Source: Siderastrea siderea (taxonomy: Eukaryota; Cnidaria; Anthozoa; Scleractinia; Rhizangiidae). From it: a stretch of 64,000 nt of DNA. The stretch is from contig OZ034979.1 in assembly GCA_964030785.1 (NCBI GenBank), positions 36,568,484 to 36,632,483 of the forward strand, given 5' to 3'. A program made the position numbers and the translations under genes. This document shows positions 45,074-55,246 of this stretch, one piece after another (position 1 is the first letter of the stretch; each line of letters begins with the position of its first letter). The notes below the pieces were generated by a model. It was not told the origin of the DNA. It did not search any database and was given only the letters and a program-made list of their open reading frames with translations.

Positions 45074-45270
45074 AAACTAACAACTTCTATCTATATGAGG
45101 AAAATCAAGTTTAACTGTTCTTCGGTTTTGGTGTTTCGTCACTTGAATTTTTTTGTTTTCAGTGTTTTCAGAAATCAGCTGAGGTCTGATGACAATAACT
45201 TAATGTCGTGGCAGAAATTAAAACACCCGAGTAAATCTAAGCCTTCCTAAATCACAAAAACTGCGATATT

Positions 45271-46100
45271 TGCCCGTTGCAAGGTATGTTTAGGGATAGC
45301 TTTTTCGTATAATGAATGCCCCAATTTTTTTTTTGAAACCTGACTAAAGCAGACCTGGTTGGTTGAGCTTTTTAAGACTTGTGGTAGTTTAGCCGCCATT
45401 TGTGTGTCTGCGAGGAGAGCGAGGAGGAGGCACGAAAAGTTAGTTGCTCCTAAAAAAATAAAATTTTAGTGTCTCGACTTAAACTGACTATAGGATAAAA
45501 TATTGAACCTAATTTACAACCTTCAAAAAAAAACATAGATAAAAAAGTGCTAACTACTAATAACAATGGATAAAATACAAAAATGCTAACTATTAATTTT
45601 GTAGGAACGTCTACTGTTAGAGCTGAAGCTGAGCCAGTGCTGAACGTTCATAGTTTTTGGCGATAGTCAGGCTGAAAACGTTACACCATATGACAAGACA
45701 AGTGCACATTTTTGCTCTAAAAAAGCTAGACTGTTCATCAGTTGCGATATGTTACCATATGTATTGCATGATTTTTGCTTCACTTGGACTGTATATACCA
45801 ATACTCAAAACATAGTGTTACATAGTGTTCCGTATTGTGAAAACAAGTGGGAAAAATGCTCTTAACAAAATCTCACGCTCACCCCTGAGATATGTTCTTA
45901 ATATGTTCTTACATTGTAGCCCTTTTTCAGGCTCGACGTTTTTATAAAAATGGTTCTTATATGAACAAAAAAAATCGGTGTACTGGTCACGATGATGAAA
46001 ACGTTTCTTGTGGATCGAACGTGCCCGAGTATTAAGAGACGCCGCAAATGTCACATCGCGGTTTTGTCAGTGTGAAATACCAACATAATGTGGTATATTA
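45271..46100. other. unique AT-rich sequence with TIR-element fragment
   Basis: 45,590-45,970 contains GTAGGAACGTC, GTTCTTAATATGTTCTTAC and GACGTTTTTATAAAAATGGTTCTTAT, related to the 25,397-25,846 element. No gene is seen. The ~200 bp before it are low-complexity AT. Confidence 0.5.
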
Positions 46101-47117
46101 AGGTATATGTTCTGTTGAACGTTAACTTACCTTGAACGGTTTTGAGTTTCGCTTGACTGTTCGAGTGATCGAGATCCCTCTGTAGCGAGGAAAACTTTCA
46201 ATATTCTTCAACTCCCTTTTGATTTTAGTACCATTATACTTCCAACCTCCCTGAGTAGGAATCTCGATAACTCAGTGGATTAGACTGACAAAGCTAAATA
46301 TGTAATCTGTGTAAGAAGAATGATACAAAAATACAAAGAATGAATGACACAAAAAAGCCGGGCTCAGTACCCCTTGTTGTAACTGCACATTCTGCAGTTT
46401 TTAGTTTGGTTAGGTTCTCATTCGGAACAAAATCCCGGCGGAAAATATAACAACATTATTTCCATAGGAAAAATTATAACATGACAGTCAGTTCTTATTG
46501 AATCTCCGGCGACTGTTAAGTAGGTATTTACAGATTGAGTTCAGCAACTTTTTGGCAACTTTTCGCGTTTGGAAGAGCTCTTATGGACCAAGCAGCCTTA
46601 AGCAATTTTCTTCGGTCAAAGCATGGCCTTAAGGAATTTTGAGTTTTTCGGACACAAATGACTGACACAAACTGCGACGACAAACATGAAATTGAAAACA
46701 ACGCATGTTGTAAAATAACATTGATTTTAAGTACTTGATGTTTCGTATGCCTCAACATACATCTTCAGAACTGACCGTTGAGGCTAAATTACAAATAGAT
46801 TTAAAAGTAAAGTGAAAGACTGGTACCTAATCTTGTTTTGCTAAATGTGAACGGACGCGCTTGTTTCCCGCCAGTAAACTGGAACCAATCTTCCAGGTTT
46901 TCAGCGGGTATTTGGCCACCTTAGTTACGGAGCCCCAACTTGGAACTTCAAAACTATGGCAATGGAAGCCGGCTAGACAAGCAGGAAGATGTACTTGTGA
47001 GCTACTTTTCGCGTTTTATTATCAAAGCAACTTTGTTCCATTATCTAGCAATTTTTGAGCAACTTTTTATCATTTTGAGCAAAATTTCAGCAGTTTCGTA
47101 GCACAATCTGTAGATAC

Positions 47118-47802
47118 CTACTGTTTAGATTCAGCTGAATACAACCGAAGCAGACCGCTGGCCAGCGTTGTTCACTACAGGCGAAATCAGAAGCTTTCGT
47201 CGTCTCCATTGTTGTACAAAGTATCCCGCTAAACAAATCAGTGCGGCCAGCACTAAGCTGCTTGTGACAGCGACCAAAACGCTGTTGCAGAAGAAAAATT
47301 CCTGTGGTTGTCATTATCACGTTTTTGAGGTTGTTTTGCATGGGGTGCACTGGCCTGAGATTCAGTCGTGTTTGATGGCAAAGTGGAATTTTTAGTTCCA
47401 TTTTCTTTGTCGCGAATAGTTGCTATCATCTCGTGAAGAAAATTACCTGTTTCTTCTTCGCCGGGAGTATTCTTGCCCGTGTTATTTAGAGTCAGCGGTA
47501 GTGATGATGGTGGACGCGTACAGCGATGGCTGTTAGGAAGTTTTGGGAAGTTCATATGATCTAGCTCAACATTGCTTCGGTTGCCTTTTAGCTTTTCCCG
47601 TTGAACTTCTGTCCGTCCAGTAGTGTTCAACCTCATGGAGGATCCAGTGGGTCTCACCGTCCTTGGACGACCAAAGGACCAAAGGACCAAAGGACCAAAG
47701 GACCAAAGGAATGACGCCTGTGTTTTGGCTAGATTGATCAAGGATTGATTAGTGGACTGATATCTCGTTTAATTCGACGCTGGTGATAAACTGGCCAAAG
47801 CG
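47118..47802 (-). pseudogene. gene copy D, exon 2: disrupted membrane-protein exon
   Basis: The acceptor TTATTTCAG and the first residues (LWPVYHQRRIKRDIS) survive. A 2-base insertion then shifts the frame into a stop (about 47,760). A repeated ACCAAAGG tract (about 47,680-47,710) replaces part of the exon. A ~10-base deletion just before the membrane segment (about 47,280) shifts the frame again, so the helix is out of frame. The C-terminal end is also altered. The middle still reads like copies A and C (GSSMRLNTTGRTEVQREKLK). Together with the damaged donor of exon 1, this copy is a pseudogene. Confidence 0.8.
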
Positions 47803-48835
47803 CTGAAATAACAATCAGATAATTGTTAGTTAAGGGTGGTTATCTGGAAACTTTCCATCTCATTAAGAGTAATTCACATCAAAGTAACATTTCTGATCTG
47901 AAATCAGGGCTACAACACTGCAAATTCAGGAGATCTCTTTTAGCTCCAAAATACCAAATTAGCCCTGATGTCCCCAGAGCTGATTGTACCCTCTGTGGAG
48001 CTATTTCGGTCACAGTTGGGGCAAAAAGACGCCACCAGAAACCAAGGACACACCGGTAGGACCCAACTTGGTCTTTTGATGCCGGCCTAGCCTCTGTAAA
48101 AAGGATTACTGTGGCATTAAAACAGAACTTTTGAATATACAGTGACGATTTGACCTCAAACCAGTTTTTGTGTCATGACCAATTTGGAGCATCACTTCTT
48201 CCCCTGCATGGTTGACATACTAGTCCATTGCGTGGCTAGTCAGAGCATATATTATTGTTGTACCTGGGTGAAGATAGACATTGTGGAGAAAGCTTCTTTA
48301 CTTCGGTGATCTAAGATAATAAAATATCTGCAGAGACCACGGGGGAAGAACTCGAATTTACGACCTACAATTCGAAAGTCTCTCGCATTAACCATAGAAC
48401 ACCGTTTCTCTTGATCCAGAGTGCCAGACGCGTGGCACGAAGAGCTGAAGCGTTCAGCTCTCTTCGCCTTTAATCCCCCTACCCCCTCCTTTTGTCCCTT
48501 CGCCTCAGCCTCCTCTCCTCTTTTCTTAAGCTCGCAGAAACCGGAATTCTGATCTGCGGTCCTTTTTTTCCTGGATGTTATATAACGTTAGAGAAGTCTG
48601 CACAGAAGGCCACGTCAAATGACACCCAAAAATAAATCTTTTAAAAACGGGACAGGATAAGTGGTTGTGTTGGATTAAACACACGCGAACAAGCATAATC
48701 GCAAACAAAAATAGGAGCTCTATAGATGGCAAGGTTAAATAAAGAAATACCTGAGATTGATTTTCTTCTAATTTTGTTTGGATTTGGGTTATTTGAACTA
48801 TAGGTTGCAAAGATTTTGCAGTGACGATAAACTGA

Positions 48836-49040
48836 TAGCCTGCGTAGCTGGCGGTTTTCTTGGGGAGCGCGCGCGAGAGGCGAAGCCGTTAAAACAAGCG
48901 GCAAAGCCGAGAAGGGGAGTAGGCACGAGGAAAAATTTTTATTTTCCCTCGTGCCCACTTCCCTCGCGGCTTTGCCGCTCGTTTTCTTGGCTTCGCCGCT
49001 CGCGCGCGCTCCCCAAGAAAACCGCCAGCTACGCAGGCTA
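48836..49040. mobile_element. 205-bp near-perfect palindromic MITE
   Basis: TAGCCTGCGTAGCTGGCGGT and its complement ACCGCCAGCTACGCAGGCTA form the ends. The arms continue through GGGGAGCGCGCGCG and AAGCCG-rich sequence to a centre near 48,938. The flanks AAACTGATA and ACACTGATA suggest a ~9-bp target duplication. The equivalent sites near 15,863 and 33,515 are empty. It is GC-rich in an AT-rich setting. A diverged relative of the same end (AGCCTGCGTAGCAAGCG) is at 37,829 in the right arm. Confidence 0.75.
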
Positions 49041-49688
49041 ATACACTGATACCATGTAACGATTTCGTAACCACCGGTTTCATCCGATTTTCGTAAAATA
49101 GCTAAAAAGTATTGTCTGCGAACTTTTGACCTGATGATATTTTAAAGACCACACCGACGCCAAAATATAAACATTTACACAAGCCGAAAATTTTAGCAAT
49201 GTTTTTGCGATGGCTGAAAGGCTTGCTAGGAAAATGCGAAACCGTTATCCGTTACGTTGGAAAGCCTGGCGAGTTTGCTTTTTGGCTGCCGTCCCCATCT
49301 AAAATAATCACTGTCAAATTTTGATATTACAAGACGAGATGTTGTGGCTTTTATGAAAAGTAGGCTCAAATACCGTTATTCTAAAAAAGAGCTGTCAAAT
49401 TTTCTTTTTGAACTTCAATAGCCCTTGCTACGATCTGCTTTTCCCCGCATAGTCATAAACTGTGCAGAAAACCTCTGTATTAGGAAGCACCGCCATTAAT
49501 TTTAGAACTGGTTCGAGCTAATCATATAAGCGTTAGGTGTCATGTTTTCCTAACCTTTTAGCCGTCATCTAGTTAATTATCTCTTCGAGGTTGATTCAAT
49601 CCAAAAACGGTACGTACATATAGTGTGAGCTCCCATAAATCAGTAAGACTTTTTGCGCTATTTTTAGGTATAAGTACCTAGGAAAAAC

Positions 49689-49708
49689 GGAGGGGGGGGG
49701 GGGGGGGC
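49689..49708 (+). repeat. poly-G runs
   Basis: An AGGAGGG-like start followed by at least 16 consecutive G. A second run of 13 G lies at 50,003-50,015. Lengths of such runs are unreliable in assemblies and could form quadruplexes. Confidence 0.6.
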
Positions 49709-52206
49709 GTACTAATGAATTTTCAAGAAAAATGAAAATTATTAAGATGGTGGTATTGTATACAAAAATTGTATCCTTCTCTTCAGTTTCCTTCTGAAAT
49801 CATATCCTTAAATAGGGATCTTTTCATTTATTTCCAAAATAATTTGTCAGCATCGACTCCAACCGATTGGCGTGTACAGGCGTTACTGATACAAACTGCA
49901 AGTGCGGCTAATACTGTAACCTCACAATACTTGGTATTCTGTGGTACAAAAATCAAAGTTTTTTGTTTAAACAGGGCTTGCGGGGGCCAGTGGTAACTCC
50001 CGGGGGGGGGGGGGGGAGTCACGAGTTCGTTCGTTTTAACGGGAATTGCCACACTCTGGAACTGAATTCTTTCTAAGGTGTAGTCTTGTGTTTTTGACCG
50101 TGCCAGCCTTTTGAATCCAAAAGAAAAAGAAAGAAAGGAAACTTAAACCCGTGACTTTCATTTCAACTCTTTTCGTACGTTATCTATATATCTGCTTATA
50201 GAGCCTTTGCATTAACTCTGACAAGTGAAAAAATTCTTGATATCAAATTCTGTATTTTTAACCTCTGAAACTGTTTTCACTTTTAATGGCTGTATTACGG
50301 ATCTGCAGTTTAATATCGTAACCAGCTTTCCGAGAAGGTCGTCAATTTAACTTAAACGCCACTTGTCTAATGTACCTAATGTCTCCCGCTAAATGCTCTG
50401 TCTAGTCCGCATAGCTTTTCAACCGCCATAAGACCAGAAAACCTTCCATGAAATTTATCCAAAATATTCTTAGTTTTATTTGGTCAACGATAGTTCTTTG
50501 AAAAATTCAGTCACGGAATAGCAGTTTTCTCTTAGAAGAGTTATAATTTTTGGCGATAATAACACCTATCCTTTCTGTGAAAAGAAGTACCAGTTTCTAC
50601 AACTCTTGGGCGTTTTTAATTGCTTCGGAACTTTGTCACTTTAATGCTACTGCATGAAACAGTTTCAAACCTCTACGGACTTATCTATCACATTAGGGCC
50701 ACAATTAACCATGACTTTGCTGTTTTTCATCACTAGTTTAGAGGTGCCACTGAGGGTTTGAAACCCTGATCCCTGTTTAGGGTCAGCCCTAAAATAGCTA
50801 CCCTCTGTAAGACAACACCCTCCATTTTAGGCTCCTGTTTAGGAGAAATGATAAAATACACTCTTTTGTTTTACACAATTTAAACTGTTTCAAAGACCAG
50901 CAGACGTCCCCGATCTTGGGTGGCTAAACAATGTATATGCCATATTTAACGACAACAATCGTCCTGAGCATACCCTGTTTAGGACAAGTTCAGACCCTGT
51001 TCAGGACAGACTCGGCAGGCCCCCTATAGGCCATATAAGGGAGTACTTTAATTCCCCACGTCAGGGCGTACAATTGACAATTTCTTGGTCACAAACACCA
51101 CTTCTTTCAAGGTACACGCACGAACGTGAAAATCATTTTTTTTTGACAGCGAAAGAGAACCAAACAACAACGATAAAATTAAAGCTGCGCATGGCAACGT
51201 GTAAATTGTTTTTCTTTGCGGGCTTCAAGCTGTATTTCAATGCCATCTTACAGGACCTCTTTTCGCGTGACTAGCGTTTACCGATTAGCTGGTGAAAGAA
51301 GCGAGTCTGGGAGGATACAAGTGGGCGCTGCCAGTGCCTTTCGTTTGCAGTGCACGTGCAAGCTCCATTTTGCATTGTTTGGTTACGTAAGTGTTTAGAA
51401 CAGAAATGACCTTGGATCCAACAAAATAAAATGTAACAGCAACTAAGATTGATTATGAAGGATTAATACGTCAAATACTGTGGTATTAGCACCAACCATT
51501 TTTTTGAGTGTCGCGGGTAATTCCTAATTGACCATGAGAACTGCACAATGGCTACATAACATGTTACATAAGTCAGTTTGTTTATTGCCTGCTTATAACT
51601 AATAACAGACGAATGCAGAGGCATATAAGTTGAGTTTTCGTCTTAGTTTCCTAGCTGTTCTGATCAATTTTGTCGAAGTATTTAGTTAACCTAGGTGTAA
51701 AAAACTGGGAATTATCCTGGCTTTCTTAATTTTCCGTTTGTTTTTGCCAGTGCACAAATGATCGATGCAGCTTTCTTTCATAGTCTGCAGCTATAGTTGT
51801 GACATACCGAATAACAGGAATGTAAACTCTTAACGCAGTAAAATTTAATTATCAAGCTTTTCTTTTTTCTACCGTCTTGAGTACTTGAATAAAGAGATAC
51901 AATTACACAACACCCTCTGAATCCAAAAAGTCGTGTTTACGTATTACCAAACTGAAACGTATATCACTCGCAGCTGAATGAAGAACTCACAAAACACAAC
52001 AAATAAAACATAAGAGAAACCAACACTTTTGACTGAATTAAGAGCGGACCTTAAAACTCGACAAACACAAAACGGGGACCAGCATGTTTTGCTGGCATTG
52101 TTTTAAGGGCGTTCACTTGAAATCGTTCAATTTAATTGAGAATTTTCTTTTTATTACACGCGTTTAGTACTTCACCCTGTAACAAGATTAACGAAATTTT
52201 ACTACC

Positions 52207-52312
52207 CTTGCGGTTGTTGATTCACGACGGTCCCTTCGGAAGCCACAAGCAGGAAACATAAGCAAATAGTGAAAGAAGCAGGAAGAGCTAGCATAGCACT
52301 CGAGGCTTTCAT
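52207..52312 (-). pseudogene. gene copy D, exon 1: signal peptide with damaged donor
   Basis: The exon encodes MKASSAMLALPASFTICLCF and ends VNQQPQ, still signal-peptide-like but with a helix-breaking Pro in the hydrophobic core. The donor position reads CAAG|GGTAGT instead of CAAG|GTTAGT. The nearest GT is one base later and would shift the frame on joining exon 2. This agrees with the pseudogene status of its second exon. Confidence 0.65.
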
Positions 52313-53389
52313 TTTGGAACGTTGGTCATGTAAAATGCAACGTTGTTTTAAGGTTTTATGTTGGTATAAACAAGACAAGTGTCTGTAGCAGGTGTAGGTC
52401 TTCTTGCCTTGAGCTGCGACACCGAAACTGATTCGTTTACACTGGAACCACCTGGACTTGATTGCAGGGATTGTTTGATTGACAACGTACCTCAGTTATG
52501 TTCTATCTGTCTCGTGACATTACATGATATGTAAAGAGTGCAGTTTCCTTGTAATCGGGTTCTGTGGCCCCTTAATCACAAGGGTTGATCTAGAAGAGAG
52601 CGCCGTGTTAAGTGATAACTTATTCTAGAATAATCGATATTTCCTGAATGATTCTGGCCACGTCATTTGCAACATATGTTGTTAGTTTAACTTACACGAG
52701 TTCGCTCCTTTAGGGTTAATAGAGACAGCCATCTCTTGCTTCTTCTTACTCAGTTATTTCACTAGAGTACAGTCGTAAGCAAAAATGTTCGTCACTTTTT
52801 GCTATAAATAAAAAAATGGTCATGCAGTTAGATATTTAATGATCTCGGCTGACCTGAAATCCCTTGAGTTATTCAGATTTCTCAGCTTCCAGATAAAAAA
52901 GTTATTTCTCAGCTAACCCTCTTATATCTTAACGTTTTGAGTTGCAGACACATTTGTCATGAATTGATGTAACATGTCGTTAGGGGTTTGTCAAGTTCCA
53001 TTATGAAAATCATTGTTAGTATAATAGATTTCTACCCCTAGGGAAATAATGAATTTTGCGTCTTCAGACCTGGAACTTCGACGTATAACTTTTTTATTTT
53101 CTGTGAATGTCTTATGGTAGTACTCTATATTGTATCGGCTGCAAGAGGGGAATTAACTACAAATAGCTAACATGTTGTTTGACTCGACTCAGTGGCAGAC
53201 AACTTTGATAAGTAGGAGCCATCCGGCTCCATATCTTTTCATTTGATTTGATTTGAATGGTCCGACTGTCTTGGTAATCGAACTGATTTCCGACCGGAAA
53301 ATCCGGAAGATAAATAACTTGTCATTGCTTTTCAGCTCCTATCAAGCAAGATGGCTTAAGCACAAATTTGACGAATTTGTAACCTGTCC

Positions 53390-54410
53390 AGTTAGAAACA
53401 CCTTGTCTAGTACAGCATAATAACCAAAAAAGGACTGCTCAGTAGCTTTCATTTAAATGGACATGTCTTGAATTTTATCCACAGACTAAAATTTAAGTTA
53501 AATCACCTTACACAGTGTAATACACAGCCCCACACTGAAAGTACTGCTCAGTAGCTGTAATTTGACTGGACACACCTTGGGATTTCATCCACAAACTCAA
53601 AATTTAGAACATTGTACTGCGCAATAAACAGTACCACATGAAAGTACGGCTAAGTAGTTTTCATTTGAATGGTCACACTTAATTAAAGTTTTTATCTGCA
53701 GACTCAAAAGATCGAACCACCTTGTAAAGCATAATAAACAGTACTACAGGAAAGTACAGCTAGGTAGCTTTCATTTGAATGGTCACACTTAAGGATTTCA
53801 TCCACAGACTCAAACATAAGAACCTCCTTGTACAACATAATAAACAGCACCACAGGAAAGTACTGCTCAGTAGCTTTCATTTGAATAGTCACACTTTAGA
53901 ATTTCATCCAGACTCAAAAGTTAGAACCACCTTGTACAGCATAATAAACAGCACCACAGTAACGTACTGCTCAGTAACTTTCAAGTATAATAAACAACAC
54001 TCCAGGAAAGTAATGCTCAGTAACCATCATTTCATGGTCGCACTGTAGGTTTTTATTGACAGATTCAAAAAGTAGAACCGTCTTGTCCAGCATAATAAAC
54101 AGCACCACAGGAAAGTACTGCTCAGCAGCTTTCATTTGAATGGTAAGACTTCAGGATTTCAACCACACTGATTCGTACGTCAGAACCATATTGTACAGCA
54201 TAATAAACAGCACCACAGGAAAGTACTACTCAGTAGCTTTTATTTCAATGGTTACTTGAATGGTAGGAGGATTTCAGTGATCCACAGAGTCACTGAAATG
54301 TGAGAACCACAGTTCCATTTTTTCATTTGAACGCCGTGAACTGATTACATTTTAAAATTTCAGCCAACGACCAATATGTAACTGACCTTGTACAGCATAA
54401 TAAACGGTTC
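53390..54410. repeat. minisatellite array, gene copy D (about 9 units, ~106 bp)
   Basis: The phrase TACAGCATAATAAACAGCAC or variants start units near 53,408, 53,514, 53,615, 53,723, 53,830, 53,935, 54,088, 54,194 and 54,395. Each unit also contains AGGAAAGTACTGCTCAGTAG and TTTCATTTGAATGGTCACAC. This is the longest of the arrays upstream of the four gene copies. Confidence 0.8.
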
Positions 54411-54563
54411 CACAGCTTTCAGCTATTCAGCTTTCATACACGTTGATTCATTCCTCAGATCCTGAAACACACGTCGGGTATCGATATGTGAGCCTATACC
54501 ATGCCAGTTGGCACTGATTGTAGGCATTCCCCTACAGAGTCTTTTTGTTTTTTAAACTTTTGT

Positions 54564-54867
54564 CAGTGGCACCGAACGAGAAAATTTTAGCAAAATAATT
54601 AAAGTATCATTTTCTACTTTCGTAGATTGTTTCAGGTCTTTTTGAAGGCATATTTGTGTAAGCTAACAGATTGATCTGTTCGGAGTTGTAAGCTGAAAAT
54701 TAAGGCCGCAGAAAAATATAAGAACAGAATCCTATTCGCCGACTTTCTGAGCTGTTGACAGCTCTCCGAAAAAGCTAGCTGGCCTTATTTTACATTCTAA
54801 CCGACGTATTTTTCCCTCCGAAAACAATAGGAATTAATCAGTCCCCTTGTTACGAAAGTCTGGTGAT
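54564..54867. mobile_element. CAGGGGC-type MITE, second copy, truncated by viral insertion
   Basis: It begins CAGTGGCACCGAACGAGAAA and follows the 31,047-31,467 copy in reverse orientation. Shared phrases include GGCATATTTGTGTAAGCTAA and TTACGAAAGTC, up to GGTGAT at 54,862-54,867. There the other copy continues GTTTCGCC while this one changes to the viral terminus. The remaining ~115 bp should lie beyond the far end of the viral element. Confidence 0.8.
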
Positions 54868-55160
54868 AGTAGTACATTGGGCTCGTATGGACATTTTCCT
54901 GGCTTCTGATTGGTCGAGTGACGTCATCACCGGAAGTGGAATGGGACACCGCTGACCAGTGGGAAAAAAGGATCGTGGGCGCATGCAACCGGAAGTCACG
55001 TGTTTTTGAATGAGAAACCGCTGACGAGTAGGAAAAATTGATCGTGGGCTCAAGGTGGGTTAAAACCGCTGAGAAAACGCGGGCTCCAAGTCCAAAGTCC
55101 AATTTTTGGAAGAGGGGTAACCCTTGGAGTGAAAACCACACAAAATGAAATAAATCACGT
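54868..55160. promoter_or_regulatory. viral terminal region with CRE, ETS and E-box-like sites
   Basis: GATTGG (54,908), TGACGTCA (54,919-54,926), CCGGAAGT (54,930-54,937 and 54,989-54,996) and CACGTG (54,997-55,002) are packed in 95 bp. They match ATF/CREB, ETS and USF/Myc consensus sites. Two ~55-bp direct repeats run from CCGGAAGT to GATCGTGGGC (54,930-54,980 and 54,989-55,049), each with ACCGCTGA. This would be the outer part of a terminal inverted repeat. Confidence 0.55.
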
Positions 55161-55166
55161 TTTATT
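55161..55166 (-). terminator. polyadenylation signal for viral polymerase
   Basis: AATAAA on minus, 81 bases after the polymerase stop codon. Confidence 0.55.
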
Positions 55167-55246
55167 GGTTTGTTTACAAGAACGGAGAAAAAATGGTTTT
55201 TTGTTGAGTGTTCCTTAATAGAGGGTCCACGAACTTGTTGGGGCTT

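Larger units (their letters stand above)
27895..45270 (-). repeat. right arm of giant inverted repeat
   Basis: It is the reverse complement of 5,000-20,870 with independent insertions: a CAGGGGC MITE (31,047-31,467), a MITE near 40.5-41.2 kb and a 1,446-bp transposon (43,628-45,073). It lacks the left arm's LINE (5.8 kb), TTAA MITE (11.46 kb), the second 341-bp unit and the 17.88 kb MITE. The gene in this arm (exons at 40,059 and 32,607, minus) is intact. Confidence 0.85.
46100..54450 (-). repeat. fourth copy of the gene-bearing segment, decayed
   Basis: It runs parallel to 30.4-42.3 kb in the same (minus) orientation. It is about 3.5 kb shorter, mainly because the stretch equivalent to 12.9-15.67 kb (pogo-like element and LINE fragment) is missing: the sequence passes from GAAAATGCGAAACCG straight to TTATCCGTTACG near 49,240. 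It holds a pseudogene exon 2, a damaged exon 1 and the longest minisatellite. Confidence 0.8.

Noticed and set aside
48641..49083. Frames with GERAREAK / GERARAAK on both strands
   Set aside because: They are translations of the two arms of the 205-bp palindrome.
53390..54410. CRISPR-like array
   Set aside because: Units are ~106 bp and repeated along their whole length, with no alternation of constant repeats and unique spacers. It is a minisatellite in a eukaryotic setting.
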